From Plasticicumulans acidivorans (GTDB lineage Bacteria > Pseudomonadota > Gammaproteobacteria > Competibacterales > Competibacteraceae): DNA of 64,000 nucleotides. Of this stretch, positions 55,460 through 64,000 are shown piece by piece; position 1 is the stretch's first letter, and each line of letters opens with the position of its first letter. The notes below the pieces were generated by a model, which saw nothing but the letters and a program-made list of their open reading frames with translations, made no database searches and had not been told where the DNA came from. A program made the translations under genes and the position numbers. The stretch is from NCBI RefSeq assembly GCF_003182095.1, contig NZ_QGTJ01000014.1:27043-91042 (forward strand), read 5' to 3'.

Positions 55460-56530
55460 ATGTCACCCAGCCCCGAATCATCCAGCGAACTGCAGGCCGC
55501 CCTGGCACGTTGCCAGGCCGAGCTCGAACGCGAGCGCGATGCCCGCCAGGCGCTGCAGCGCCAGCTCGACGCCTGCAGTGCCGAACGCGATGCCCTGCGG
55601 CGCAACCCGTCATCAGCGGCCCTCGACGAGTTCTTCCACTCGGCGCTGCCGATCTGGCAGCGCCAGCTCGAATCGGTACAGACGCAGGGCAATGGCGCCA
55701 TCAACGCCCTGGTCGGCCGCTTCGGTGCGCTGGTGCAACGCATCGAGGGCTCGGTCGGCAAGGAGCGCGATGGTGCACGCCGCAGCAATGACATTGGCGC
55801 GACGCTGCGCGAGGCCGATCAGGAACTCGGCGCGGTGCTCGCCGCGCTCGACACCGCGCGCGCCGGCCGTGAGGCGATCATCAGTGAACTCAGCGGCCTC
55901 GCCGGCCATACCGGTGAGCTGCGACGCATGACCGGCGAGGTCGACCGCATCGCCGCGCAGACCAAGCTGCTGGCGCTGAACGCGACCATCGAAGCGGTCC
56001 ACGCCGGCGAGGCCGGGCGCGGTTTTGCCGTGGTCGCCGGCGAGGTGCGGCGGCTGGCCAACCAGTCGAGTGACGTGGCGCGCTCGATGGGAGCAAAGGC
56101 GAAAGAAATCGGCGAGGCGCTGGACGGCGCCTCGCGGGTCGCCGACCGTGAAACCGCACACAGCGCCAGCAGCCAGCAGCAAGCGGTGACGACGATCCAT
56201 CACGTGCTGGAACGCTTCGAGGCACTGCTCGCGCAGGTCTCGGACAAGGGCGCACAGGTCGAAGCCACCGCCCGCGCGATCCGTGACGACATCAGCGCGA
56301 TGCTGGTCGAGCTGCAGTTCCAGGACCGTGTCAGCCAGATCCTCAGCCAGGTCGCCAGCGAGCTGCAGCGCGGCCAGCACCTGCTGGCGGCGCCGGAACA
56401 GGCTGGCGATGCCGCCACGCTGCTGCAGACGATGACGCTCGGCTACACCACCAACGAGCAGTGGAACGCTCACCGCGGCGATGCCGCCGACAGCGGCAAC
56501 AGCGGCGGCGGCGACATCACCTTCTTCTGA
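55460..56530 (+). CDS. Soluble MCP-like signalling protein with CheZ-like motif
   Basis: A 356-residue protein with no membrane segment or HAMP. Residues 8-50 form a coiled coil (charged Glu/Arg/Ala/Leu); 155-205 hold a receptor-type hairpin tip, [20 protein letters not shown] and [17 protein letters not shown]. Helix 270-310 contains [12 protein letters not shown], where F287-Q-D289-xxx-Q293 matches the FQDxxxQ phosphatase site of CheZ. A Gly/Ser/Asn linker then leads to the terminal DITFF, like the hydrophobic C-terminus CheZ uses to bind CheY. Start at 55460 follows GGAG. Divergent from cheY and convergent with cheB. Whether it is receptor, phosphatase or both is inferred. Confidence 0.85.
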   Translation: MSPSPESSSELQAALARCQAELERERDARQALQRQLDACSAERDALRRNPSSAALDEFFHSALPIWQRQLESVQTQGNGAINALVGRFGALVQRIEGSVGKERDGARRSNDIGATLREADQELGAVLAALDTARAGREAIISELSGLAGHTGELRRMTGEVDRIAAQTKLLALNATIEAVHAGEAGRGFAVVAGEVRRLANQSSDVARSMGAKAKEIGEALDGASRVADRETAHSASSQQQAVTTIHHVLERFEALLAQVSDKGAQVEATARAIRDDISAMLVELQFQDRVSQILSQVASELQRGQHLLAAPEQAGDAATLLQTMTLGYTTNEQWNAHRGDAADSGNSGGGDITFF

Positions 56531-56542
56531 AGCGCCACCGGC

Positions 56543-57574
56543 TCAACGCCGCCAGGGCTGCTCGACGATGCGCCCGGCGAGCGCGGCGAGCGGCAGCACG
56601 ATGTCGACCGCACCGCGGCGCACCGCCTCCGCCGGCATGCCGTAGACCACGCAGCTCGCCTCGTCCTGCGCCAGGCACAATGCGCCGCTGTCGTGCAGCT
56701 CGACCATGCCGCGGGCACCGTCGTCGCCCATGCCGGTCATGATGATGCCGAGGGCATTGGCGCCGGCCGCCTGGGCCACCGAGCGGAACAGCACGTCGAC
56801 CGAAGGCCGGTGGCGGCTGACCAGCGGCCCGTCGACGACCTCGACCAGATACTGCGCGCCGCTGCGGCGCAGGCGCAGATGGCGACCGCCCGGCGCAATC
56901 AGCGCCAGCCCGGGCAGCACGCGATCGCCGTCGGCGGCCTCGCGCACCTCGATGCGGCACAAACTGTCGAGACGACGGGCGAACGCCGCAGTGAACTGTG
57001 CCGGCATGTGCTGAACGACGACCAGTCCGGGGCACACCGCCGGCAGAGCGGTGAGCATCACCTCCAGCGCCTGCACGCCGCCGGTCGAGGTACCGATGGC
57101 AACCACGCGCTCGCTGGTTTCGGCGAGTGCCGTGCCCGCCAGCGGCGGCGGACGCTGCGACACCGCCGCGAGCTTCGACTGTGCCGCGGCGCGCACGGCC
57201 TGGATCAGCTCCGCGGCATTGCCGAGCAGGAAATCACGCAGGCCGATGACGGGCTTGGTGACGATCGCCACGGCGCCGGCGGCCAGCGCCTCGCAGCCGG
57301 TGCGTGCCGCGGGGCCGGTCAGCGAGGAACAGATCACCACCGGCGTCGGCCGTGTCTGCATCAGCCAGCGCAGGAAGCTCAGACCGTCCATGCGCGGCAT
57401 TTCAACATCGAGCACGATGACGTCCGGCCACTGCCGCTGCAGGTGCTGCTGCGCGAACAGCGGATCGGCCGCAGTGGCGATGACACGGATGCCGGGATCG
57501 CCCTCCAGCACGCTGCGCAACACCTGGCGCACCACGGCGGAGTCATCGACGATCATCACTTCAATCGGTTTCAT
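56543..57574 (-). CDS. cheB: Chemotaxis methylesterase CheB
   Basis: Response-regulator methylesterase of 343 residues that demethylates and deamidates receptors. Receiver at 1-115 with D56 ([12 protein letters not shown]); catalytic domain from about 155 with the serine of [11 protein letters not shown], the histidine of [10 protein letters not shown] and the aspartate of [11 protein letters not shown]. Start at 57574 matches the receiver N-terminus [13 protein letters not shown]. It overlaps the end of cheD by 14 bp. Last gene of cheR-cheD-cheB. Confidence 0.94.
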   Translation of the reverse strand: MKPIEVMIVDDSAVVRQVLRSVLEGDPGIRVIATAADPLFAQQHLQRQWPDVIVLDVEMPRMDGLSFLRWLMQTRPTPVVICSSLTGPAARTGCEALAAGAVAIVTKPVIGLRDFLLGNAAELIQAVRAAAQSKLAAVSQRPPPLAGTALAETSERVVAIGTSTGGVQALEVMLTALPAVCPGLVVVQHMPAQFTAAFARRLDSLCRIEVREAADGDRVLPGLALIAPGGRHLRLRRSGAQYLVEVVDGPLVSRHRPSVDVLFRSVAQAAGANALGIIMTGMGDDGARGMVELHDSGALCLAQDEASCVVYGMPAEAVRRGAVDIVLPLAALAGRIVEQPWRR

Positions 57575-58046
57575 GGTGCCGCACCCAGACGCCGCCGCTC
57601 CACAGCTCGAACACGATCTGCCGGTGTCCGCCGCCGCCAAGATGCTCGGCGCTGATGTGCATGCCGTACATCGCGGCCAGTGCCCGCGCTGAGACGATGT
57701 TGCGCTCCGGTACCGACACGACATTGGGGGACGAGGCGAACATGCGCCCACCACCGAACAGCTTCATCTGATAGTCGTGCAGACGGGTGCCGGCCGTCTC
57801 GACCTGCGCCCGCAGGATCTCCAGCGCCTCATCGGCGTAGCGCCCGTCGAGCGCCTCGGCGGGGCGGCGCGGCCGGGTACGCGTGGGCAGCATGTAATGG
57901 CACATGCCGCCGAGCCGCAACCGCGGATGCCACAGCGTCACCGCGACGCAGGAGCCGAGCAGCGTGCGGATGCGCGTGTGCTCATCGCCGAACCAGCACT
58001 CGCCCGGCTGCAGGAAGATTTCGATGATCGACTCAGGACGCGGCAT
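57561..58046 (-). CDS. cheD: Chemoreceptor glutamine deamidase CheD
   Basis: A 161-residue deamidase that converts receptor glutamines to glutamates and may interact with CheC-type phosphatases elsewhere. The catalytic Cys is in [15 protein letters not shown] and the His in [20 protein letters not shown] and NIVSARAL are conserved. The start at 58046 overlaps cheR by 14 bp and the stop overlaps cheB by 14 bp, so the three genes are tightly coupled. No CheC gene is present in the window. Confidence 0.93.
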   Translation of the reverse strand: MPRPESIIEIFLQPGECWFGDEHTRIRTLLGSCVAVTLWHPRLRLGGMCHYMLPTRTRPRRPAEALDGRYADEALEILRAQVETAGTRLHDYQMKLFGGGRMFASSPNVVSVPERNIVSARALAAMYGMHISAEHLGGGGHRQIVFELWSGGVWVRHHETD

Positions 58047-58869
58047 GCGCGGCTCCCCGCCGACGGTGGATCGACGGCCGCACGCTGTCGAGCAGATCCG
58101 GCGGCAGGCCGAGGCCGTGCAGCGACTCGGCGTGGCCGACCAGCAGCCAGCCGCCGGGGCGCAGCCGCGCAACCAGCCGCTCGACGACCTGGCGCTTGGT
58201 CTCGGCATCGAAGTAGATCATCACGTTGCGCAGCAGGATCACGTCCTGCGGTGGGAACGGCGGCAGGGCTTCGAGCAGGTTGAGCATGCGGTACTCGATG
58301 CGCTGGCGCAGCGCGGGCGCGACCCGCAGCATGCCGTCGCGCGCGCCGACGCCGCGCTGGCAGTACGCCTGCAGATAGGCCGGCGGGATGTGCTGCGTGC
58401 GCGTCAGCGGGTAAATCCCCCGACGGGCCATCTCCAGCATGCGCTGCGACACATCGGTCGCCAGCAGCTGCCAGTCACGCGCGCCGCGATGGTTGTCGAG
58501 CAGCATCGCCAGACTGCAGGGCTCTTCACCGGACGAGCAGGCCGCGCTCCAGACGCGCACGCAGTCCTGCGTCGCCAGGGCCGGCAGGATCTGCTGCGCG
58601 AGGAAGGTGAAATGTGCCGGCTCGCGAAAAAAGTAAGTCTCGTTGGTAGTCAGCAGATCGAGCGCCAGTTCGGCCTCGGCAGTATCGCCACCGTCGATGA
58701 CGCGCGCGACGTAGGCTGCGAGATCGGCACAGCCGAGTACGGCGAAGCGCCGGCCGAGGCGGCCGAGCACCATCGGCTGCTTGGCCGGCGTCAGCACGAT
58801 GCCAGCACGCTGATGCAGCCAGTGGCTGAGGCGTGCGAAGGCGGGGTCGGAGGCAGCCGTCGTGTTCAT
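58033..58869 (-). CDS. cheR: Chemoreceptor methyltransferase CheR
   Basis: SAM-dependent glutamate O-methyltransferase of 278 residues. N-terminal helical domain then the catalytic part with LTTNETYFFREP, VWSAACSSGEEPCSLAMLL (SAM loop), DVSQRMLEMARRGIY and DVILLRNVMIYF. Its ATG overlaps by one base the stop of a 61-codon open frame (TAATG), and it lacks a clear ribosome binding site, which hints at translational coupling. First recognised gene of the cheRDB set. Confidence 0.94.
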   Translation of the reverse strand: MNTTAASDPAFARLSHWLHQRAGIVLTPAKQPMVLGRLGRRFAVLGCADLAAYVARVIDGGDTAEAELALDLLTTNETYFFREPAHFTFLAQQILPALATQDCVRVWSAACSSGEEPCSLAMLLDNHRGARDWQLLATDVSQRMLEMARRGIYPLTRTQHIPPAYLQAYCQRGVGARDGMLRVAPALRQRIEYRMLNLLEALPPFPPQDVILLRNVMIYFDAETKRQVVERLVARLRPGGWLLVGHAESLHGLGLPPDLLDSVRPSIHRRRGAAHAAS

Positions 58870-59226
58870 TACGCTGCCGAGTCTAAGCGCCGCACTTCGC
58901 CGCCGCTGAGAGCCAGCGCATAGTCCGCTGCCTGCACCAGCGGTCGCGCAACGCGGTCTTGCCGGCAGAGGTTCGACAGCCCGCGCCCCAGGTCCGCAGC
59001 GTCCCGGTCACCCGAGCCGCAGCACACAGCCCAAGAGACGGCCGACGGCCTCAATCTGCGGATCGACTGGCATTGCCGGTCGTCGTGGCGCTGTCAGGCC
59101 GGGCGAACGTCGCCGGCCGGTGCGGCGATGCCTCCGGCCGCCTGCGAGCCGCGCACCGCCCGGCCACGGCAGTCGCATCACGATACGCCAGGCAGAGGCA
59201 CCCCGACTTTCGCGCGGAGTCGCACC
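58870..59226. other. Intergenic region upstream of cheR with a possible short reading frame
   Basis: No gene is firmly supported in these 357 bases. On the minus strand a 61-codon frame (TTG at 59054 to TAA at 58869) ends with its stop overlapping the cheR start. Its C-terminal half, RPLVQAADYALALSGGEVRR, has plausible composition and a faint CheW-like look. No promoter was identified. Confidence 0.3.
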
Positions 59227-60207
59227 CTACGCGCTGGCCACGCAGCCCGCCGTGCGTGCGCCACCGCGCACCAGCGCGCTGCGTTCGGCGACGATCTCGG
59301 CCATCACCGAGACGGCGATTTCCGCCGGCGTGCGGCTGCCGATCGGCAGGCCGACCGGGCCGTGCAGGCGGGCGATCTCGGCCGGCGTCAGCTCGAACAG
59401 TGCCAGCCGCTCGCGGCGCGCGTGCGTGCTGGCGCGCGAGCCGAGTGCGCCGACGTAAAACGCCGCCGACTGCAGGGCACTCAGCAGGGCCATGTCGTCG
59501 AGCTTGGGGTCATGCGTGAGCGCAACGATTGCGGTGTGCTCGTCGGCTTCGATGGCGAGCACGGCGTCATCGGGCATGCCCGGCACGCGCTGCACCGCCG
59601 GCGCACTCCATTCCTGGCCGTACTCCTCGCGCGGGTCGCAGACCAGCAGCTCGAAGTCGAGCAGCGCGGCGATCGTCGCCACGCACTGCGACAGCTGACC
59701 GGCGCCGATCAGCAGCAGCCGCCAGCGCGGGCCATGCACGCTGCACAGCGTCTGTCCGTCCCAGCGCAGCACGGCGTCGCGCGGCGCGGGGCGCAAATCG
59801 ACGGCGCCGCTGCCAACGTCGAGGCAGCGCATGACGCGCTCGTGGGCACGGCAACGTGCAAGCAGCTCGTCGAGCCAGTCGGCCGTGGCCAGCGACTCGC
59901 CGAGCAGGCGCAGCGTGCCGCCGCAAGGTAGGCCGAAACGGGCGGCCTCGTCGCGGCTGACGCCGTAGACGAGGAGTTCAGGCAGGGCCGTCGGCGGTTC
60001 GCGGCGCTGGCGCCAGACCAGATCGTCCTCGACGCAGCCGCCGGACACCGAGCCGGCGAGCGCGCCGTCGTCACGCAGGGCGAGCATCGCCCCGGGCGGG
60101 CGCGGCGCGCTGCCCCAGGTTTCGACGACGGTGTACAGGCGCACGCCATGGCCGGCGCGACGCCAGTCACGGGCGGCCTGCAGCGCAGCGAGATCGGCGC
60201 TGTCCAT
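59227..60207 (-). CDS. xdhC: XdhC-family molybdenum cofactor insertion/sulfuration protein
   Basis: A 326-residue chaperone that binds molybdenum cofactor and helps insert it, sulfurated, into xanthine-dehydrogenase-family enzymes. The N-terminal XdhC_CoxI segment has VETWGSAPRPPGAM and GSVSGGCVEDDL; a C-terminal Rossmann domain has LLLIGAGQLSQCVA and YVGALGSRASTHARRERL. Its start overlaps by one base the stop of the large hydroxylase subunit gene, so it is co-translated with its client. Confidence 0.92.
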   Translation of the reverse strand: MDSADLAALQAARDWRRAGHGVRLYTVVETWGSAPRPPGAMLALRDDGALAGSVSGGCVEDDLVWRQRREPPTALPELLVYGVSRDEAARFGLPCGGTLRLLGESLATADWLDELLARCRAHERVMRCLDVGSGAVDLRPAPRDAVLRWDGQTLCSVHGPRWRLLLIGAGQLSQCVATIAALLDFELLVCDPREEYGQEWSAPAVQRVPGMPDDAVLAIEADEHTAIVALTHDPKLDDMALLSALQSAAFYVGALGSRASTHARRERLALFELTPAEIARLHGPVGLPIGSRTPAEIAVSVMAEIVAERSALVRGGARTAGCVASA

Positions 60208-62474
60208 CAGGCTAGGCGCAGCGCCGCCGGCAGAGGCAGGCTGCGCAGACGCTGGCCGGTCGCGGCGAACAGGGCATTGGCCAGCGCCGGCGCCAGCGGT
60301 GGCACGCCCGGTTCGCCAACGCCGCTCGGCTTCTCAGCGGAGGGCACGATGTGCACCTCGACCACTGGCATCTCGTTGATGCGCAACACCGGATAGCTGT
60401 CGAAGTTCGACTGCTCGACGACGCCATCCTTCAGTGTGATCGCACCGTGCAGCGCCATCGCCAGCGCGAAGCCGATGCCGCCCTCCATCTGCGCCTTGAT
60501 GACGTCCGGGTTGATGGCCAGCCCGCAGTCAACGGCGCAGACGACACGGTCGATCCTGTAACGACCATCGGCGGCCACGGTGAGCTCGACCACTTGCGCG
60601 ACATAGGTGTTGAACGACTCGTGCACGGCGACGCCGCGGCCGCGGCGCTCGCCCGCGGCCGCCGAGGCCAGCGGTGTATCCCAGCCGGCCCGCTGTGTGA
60701 CCAGATCAAGCACACCGCGATGCCGCGGCCGCTCAGCGAGCAGGCCGCGACGGAAGGCAACCGGATCGGCACCGGCGACCGCGGCTGCCTCGTCGATCAG
60801 TGTTTCGGTGACGAAGGCGGTGTGCGAGTGGCCGACTGACCGCCACCACTGCACCGGCACGGTGATATCGACCGGCGTGTGCAGTTCGACGCGCAGCGCC
60901 GGTACGGCATAGGCGAGGTCGGCCGCGCCTTCGACCGAGGTTGCATCGATGCCGTCCTTGACCATCACCGACTCGAAGGCGGTGCCGTGCAGGATCGACT
61001 GGCCAACGATGCGCTGCTCCCAGGCCAGCAACTGGCCGGCGCCATCGAAACCGAGCCGGGCCCGATGCAGGTACAGCGGCCGGAAGTGGCCGGCGTGCAT
61101 GTCGTCTTCACGGGTCCAGACCATTTTGACCGGTGCTTCGAAGCCATGCGCGCGTGCAGCCAGCGCGATCGCCACCGCCTCGGCGACGTAGTCGGAGGTC
61201 GGATTGGCGCGCCGGCCGAAGCCACCACCGGCGTAGAGCTGGGTGATCGTCACCTGATCCGGCGTCAGGCCGCACATTTTGGCCGCGGTCGCCTGGTCCA
61301 TCGTGTGCCACTGCTCGCCATTCCAGATCTCGCAGTGCTGCGGTGACAGGCGCACGACGCAGTTCATCGGCTCCATCGCCGCATGGGCGAGGTAGGGAAA
61401 CACGTACTCGGCTTCGAGCGTGCGCGCCGCCATCTCGATGGTCGTGACCGCATCGCCGTCCTGACGCGCCGGCACGCCCGGCTGCATGGCGAGTTCGCGG
61501 TAACGGGCAATGATCTCGTCGCTGCCGAGCCGGAAGGCCTGGGCTTCGTCCCAGCTGACGTCGAGCGCATCGCGCCCCTGCCACGCCGCCCAGGTGCTGT
61601 TTGCCAGCACCGCCACGGCGTTCGCTCCGCGCGCGGCGCTGGCGTCGAACGCGACCACACCGACCACCCCCGGCACCGCCAGCGCGCGCGAGGCATCGAA
61701 GCGCTGCACCTTGGCACCGAAGCGCGGCGGGCGCGCCGTCACCGCGACCAGCATGCCGGGCAGCTGCACATCCTGAGTGAACCGCGCGCTGCCGTCGGTT
61801 TTGCCGGCACTGTCCTTGCGACGCAGATTGAGCTTGCCGATCAGCCGGAAGTCCTTCGGTTCCTTGACGCGGACCTCGGCAGGTACCGGCTGGCGCGCAG
61901 CATCGGCAACCAGTTCACCAAAGCCTGCCGAACGCTGTGACGCTGGATGACGAATCACACCGGCTTCGACCTGCAGCTCCACTTCCGGAATCTGCCAGCG
62001 TTCGGCGGCGGCGGCGACCAGCATCGCCCGCGCGGCCGCGCCAGCCTCACGCATCTGCATCCAGGCATTGGCCATGGCACTGCTGCCGCCGGTCGCCTGA
62101 ATGCCGAACAGCAGATTCGCGTAGCGCTTGGCATCGGCCGGCGCGCCTTCGACGACCACCTGTGACCAGTCGGCGTCGAGCTCCTCGGCAAGCAGGGTCG
62201 CCAGACCGGTGTAGCTGCCCTGGCCCATCTCGACGTGCTTGGAGAGCACGGTGACACGGCCGTCGGCAGCGATGCGCACGAAGGCGTTCGGTTCAAAATC
62301 CGCCCCGGTCGCTGCACTCGCGGCAACAGCATTCGACTGCGGTGAGGACAGCGGTGCGAAGTAAAGACCGAGCACGAGCCCACCGGCGCCCTGCAGAAAG
62401 CGCCGGCGGCTGAGATTGACGATGCGCCCGCCCGTCGCTGGCGTGAGTCGGGAGAGGCGTTCACGGATGCCCAT
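60207..62474 (-). CDS. Molybdopterin-binding large subunit, IorB-like oxidoreductase
   Basis: A 755-residue catalytic subunit of the xanthine dehydrogenase superfamily, most like isoquinoline 1-oxidoreductase or aldehyde oxidase large subunits. A twin-arginine signal (NLSRRRFLQGAGG) indicates periplasmic export. Molybdopterin-binding stretches include HVEMGQGSYTGLATLLAEEL, QWWRSVGHSHTAFVTE, LYAGGGFGRRANP and GVGEPGVPPLAPALANA, the last carrying the conserved catalytic Glu. ATG at 62474 follows GAGGAGG. It follows the iron-sulfur subunit by 11 bp. Substrate unknown. Confidence 0.92.
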   Translation of the reverse strand: MGIRERLSRLTPATGGRIVNLSRRRFLQGAGGLVLGLYFAPLSSPQSNAVAASAATGADFEPNAFVRIAADGRVTVLSKHVEMGQGSYTGLATLLAEELDADWSQVVVEGAPADAKRYANLLFGIQATGGSSAMANAWMQMREAGAAARAMLVAAAAERWQIPEVELQVEAGVIRHPASQRSAGFGELVADAARQPVPAEVRVKEPKDFRLIGKLNLRRKDSAGKTDGSARFTQDVQLPGMLVAVTARPPRFGAKVQRFDASRALAVPGVVGVVAFDASAARGANAVAVLANSTWAAWQGRDALDVSWDEAQAFRLGSDEIIARYRELAMQPGVPARQDGDAVTTIEMAARTLEAEYVFPYLAHAAMEPMNCVVRLSPQHCEIWNGEQWHTMDQATAAKMCGLTPDQVTITQLYAGGGFGRRANPTSDYVAEAVAIALAARAHGFEAPVKMVWTREDDMHAGHFRPLYLHRARLGFDGAGQLLAWEQRIVGQSILHGTAFESVMVKDGIDATSVEGAADLAYAVPALRVELHTPVDITVPVQWWRSVGHSHTAFVTETLIDEAAAVAGADPVAFRRGLLAERPRHRGVLDLVTQRAGWDTPLASAAAGERRGRGVAVHESFNTYVAQVVELTVAADGRYRIDRVVCAVDCGLAINPDVIKAQMEGGIGFALAMALHGAITLKDGVVEQSNFDSYPVLRINEMPVVEVHIVPSAEKPSGVGEPGVPPLAPALANALFAATGQRLRSLPLPAALRLA

Positions 62475-62485
62475 GGTGCACCTCC

Positions 62486-62944
62486 TCAGGCCAGCGCACT
62501 GGCGGCAGCGTGGATCGCCGCGCGAATGCGCACGTAGGTTGCACAACGGCAGATGTTGCCGGCCATCGCAGCGTCGATATCGGCATCGCTCGGGGCCGGA
62601 TTGATCGACAGCAGCGCTGACGCCGCCATGATCTGGCCGGACTGGCAATAGCCACACTGCACGACGTCGAGTTCACGCCAGGCCGTCTGCACGGCACGGC
62701 CGGCGCGCTCGCTGCCAACGCCTTCGATCGTCGTGACCGGTTTGTCACCGACGCTGCCGACAGGTGTGACGCAGGCGCGAACCGGCTGGCCGTCGATGTG
62801 CACGGTGCAGGCGCCACACAACGCTTTGCCGCAACCGTATTTGGTTCCGGTCAAGCCGATGACGTCGCGCAGAGCCCAAAGCAAGGGCATCTCGGCGGGC
62901 ACGTCCAGCATATGCGGCTGGCCATTGATGTTCAGAGTGAGCAC
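62486..62944 (-). CDS. 2Fe-2S small subunit of the molybdenum hydroxylase (IorA-like)
   Basis: A 152-residue electron-transfer subunit with two 2Fe-2S clusters. The plant-type site is C38, C43, C46 (CGKALCGAC) and C58; the second, helical site is C97, C100 (VQCGYC) and C132, C134 (NICRC). [15 protein letters not shown] and [15 protein letters not shown] are family signatures. It has no Tat signal and would be exported bound to the large subunit. First gene of the sub-operon with the large subunit and xdhC. Confidence 0.94.
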   Translation of the reverse strand: MLTLNINGQPHMLDVPAEMPLLWALRDVIGLTGTKYGCGKALCGACTVHIDGQPVRACVTPVGSVGDKPVTTIEGVGSERAGRAVQTAWRELDVVQCGYCQSGQIMAASALLSINPAPSDADIDAAMAGNICRCATYVRIRAAIHAAASALA

Positions 62945-62967
62945 GGGGCACCTCCTCGTGCGGCGGT

Positions 62968-63615
62968 TCAGGCAGGAGGAAAATCCGTCACCGGCGATGA
63001 TGACGGCAGGGAGAAACGGCCGGCGAATTCGGCTCGCCGGCAGGCGGCGGGATCATCCACGTCGAGTAATACCCCGGCGTCGGGCATCTCGACTTCATAC
63101 AGGCTCGCTCCGAGTCCGGGAAACAGCAGCCGCCCTCCGCGATCACCGCGCAGTGCGCACAGTGCCGGGAAGCAGCTGACACTCCACAGGACCGGATTAC
63201 CGCGCTGTCCCCGGTAGACCGGGACGCAGGCGGCAATATCGGCACTGCGCTCGAAGGCTTCAATCAGCAAGCCCAAATGGGCCGACGTCACCAGGGGCAT
63301 ATCCGCAAGCAGCACGAAGGCGCCTTCGATATCTTGCGGCAGACTCCGCAGACCGGCGCTCAGTGAAGAGGCCAAGCCCCCCGGGTGTTCGGCGTTGAAA
63401 ACCAGCCGTACCGGCAATCCCTGCAGTGCAGCAGCCAGCGCATCGTGCTTATGACCGGTAACGACGTTCAGTGCGGCCAGTGGCAGCTCCGAAGCGGTGC
63501 GCACGACCCGCCGAATCAACGGCTCGCCATCGAACTCCAGCAACAGCTTGTGCCATGGCGCCATACGCGTCGAGCCACCGGCGGCGAGCACCAGCGCGGC
63601 AATACGACGGTTCAC
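62968..63615 (-). CDS. MobA/MocA-type molybdenum cofactor nucleotidyltransferase
   Basis: A 215-residue nucleotidyltransferase of the MobA-like family that attaches CMP or GMP to molybdopterin. [23 protein letters not shown] is the pyrophosphate-release motif (read in parts), and [13 protein letters not shown] and [19 protein letters not shown] complete the fold. The GTG at 63615 has GGGAG close by; an in-frame ATG at 63630 lacks one. It lies 23 bp before the small subunit, so it supplies cofactor for this enzyme; CMP transfer (MocA) is more likely, since hydroxylases of this type use the cytosine dinucleotide. Confidence 0.85.
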   Translation of the reverse strand: MNRRIAALVLAAGGSTRMAPWHKLLLEFDGEPLIRRVVRTASELPLAALNVVTGHKHDALAAALQGLPVRLVFNAEHPGGLASSLSAGLRSLPQDIEGAFVLLADMPLVTSAHLGLLIEAFERSADIAACVPVYRGQRGNPVLWSVSCFPALCALRGDRGGRLLFPGLGASLYEVEMPDAGVLLDVDDPAACRRAEFAGRFSLPSSSPVTDFPPA

Positions 63616-63905
63616 GCCCGCTCCCGCCATAAGTGCGGATGGCAAAGCGATCGTGATAAGAGAGAAATATCTCGCTGGCGCACCGACACACCTTTGCACG
63701 TAAGGTCCGAACCGGCTGAATAAAACTCAGCATAGGCAGAATTCTACGAACGAAAGATGTGCGATCAACACATCACGACATGGCTGCGATACAGGCAGAC
63801 GTGATCGAACACCACATAGGCCCAAGACGGACACCGTGTGGGCAGGCGAATGGGCCAGAAAAACGAGGGAACGATGGTGAGGTTTTTCAAACCCCAAGAA
63901 ACGCG
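63616..63905. other. Intergenic region between the molybdoenzyme operon and the rRNA terminator
   Basis: These 290 bases hold no supported gene. They should contain the promoter of the minus-strand molybdoenzyme operon. A moderately AT-rich patch at about 63715-63770 could hold it but no clear -10/-35 pair was identified. Confidence 0.3.
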
Positions 63906-63938
63906 AAGCCCCTGACCGTTGTAATGGGTCAGGGGCTT
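63906..63938 (-). terminator. Rho-independent terminator of the rRNA operon
   Basis: A perfect 12-bp stem AAGCCCCTGACC/GGTCAGGGGCTT with a nine-base loop lies just past the 5S 3' end on the minus strand, followed by a T-rich stretch (CGCGTTTCTT). Confidence 0.85.
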
Positions 63939-63949
63939 GTTGTGTAAGG

Positions 63950-64000
63950 TGCCTGGCGGTGCCCTACTTTCACATGGGGAGGCCCCACACTATCATCGGC
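63950..64000 (-). rRNA. rrf: 5S ribosomal RNA, 3' end, truncated by the window edge
   Basis: Read on the minus strand the last 51 bases match the conserved 3' portion of 5S rRNA: GCCGATGATAGTGTGGGG, then CCTCCCCATGTGAAAGTAGG, ending CACCGCCAGGCA. The 5' part lies beyond the window, so a 16S-23S-5S operon should continue to the right. A terminator follows. Confidence 0.95.

Overview
The window is high-GC bacterial chromosome, tightly packed with genes on both strands. Gene content (YcgL, MaeB, class I fumarase, SelW-like thioredoxin-fold protein, Spu/Puu polyamine genes, DsbB, MtgA, two-operon chemotaxis set) fits a Gammaproteobacterium, perhaps a free-living Nevskiales or Xanthomonadales relative. 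That placement is inferred from gene families only.

Layout. 0.2-8.7 kb: gltB-gltD (glutamate synthase), hemE, a Nudix hydrolase and a CBS-domain protein. 8.7-13.1 kb: maeB and a class I fumarase, divergently transcribed. 13.2-18.3 kb: an OB-fold periplasmic protein, a GNAT/methyltransferase-like pair, a 54-codon gene, a cyclic-nucleotide-binding-domain diguanylate cyclase, a LysR regulator and a PLP aminotransferase. 18.6-23.1 kb: a visibly AT-richer glycan block (GT2, GtrA flippase, GtrB-type transferase, GT-C-like membrane protein). 23.1-25.1 kb: ycgL, a beta-carbonic anhydrase and cytochrome b561. 25.2-32.1 kb: gcvP and gcvT, with a LysR regulator and a GGDEF-EAL protein between them; gcvH is not here. 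32.1-36.3 kb: dsbB, a mtgA-selW pair and a hybrid histidine kinase. 36.3-45.6 kb: a polyamine catabolism regulon (puuA, GntR regulator, puuD, puuC, spuC-type aminotransferase) interrupted by an ECF sigma/anti-sigma operon with a metallophosphoesterase and a cupredoxin. 45.8-50.1 kb: a GDSL esterase with a PEP-CTERM-like tail, several small proteins, an SDR and wrbA. 50.1-58.9 kb: chemotaxis genes (cheY-STAS-cheA-mcp-cheW and cheR-cheD-cheB, with a soluble MCP-like gene between). 59.2-63.6 kb: xdhC, a two-subunit molybdenum hydroxylase and a MocA-type cofactor transferase. The right edge holds the 3' end and terminator of a 5S rRNA gene, so an rRNA operon lies beyond.

Most notable signals. (1) CheA carries two tandem 24-residue motifs matching the MshEN cyclic-di-GMP-binding pattern, which suggests a c-di-GMP-responsive chemotaxis kinase; two cyclic-di-GMP enzymes lie in the same window. 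(2) The soluble MCP-like protein next to cheY carries an FQDxxxQ motif like the CheZ phosphatase active site and ends in DITFF; no separate cheZ is visible. (3) A shared palindrome AATGCCGGCATT lies at matching positions upstream of gcvP and gcvT, beside a LysR gene. (4) TGTGATCACA palindromes mark the puuA/gntR and puuD/puuC intergenic regions, pointing to a GntR-controlled polyamine regulon in place of the usual PuuR.
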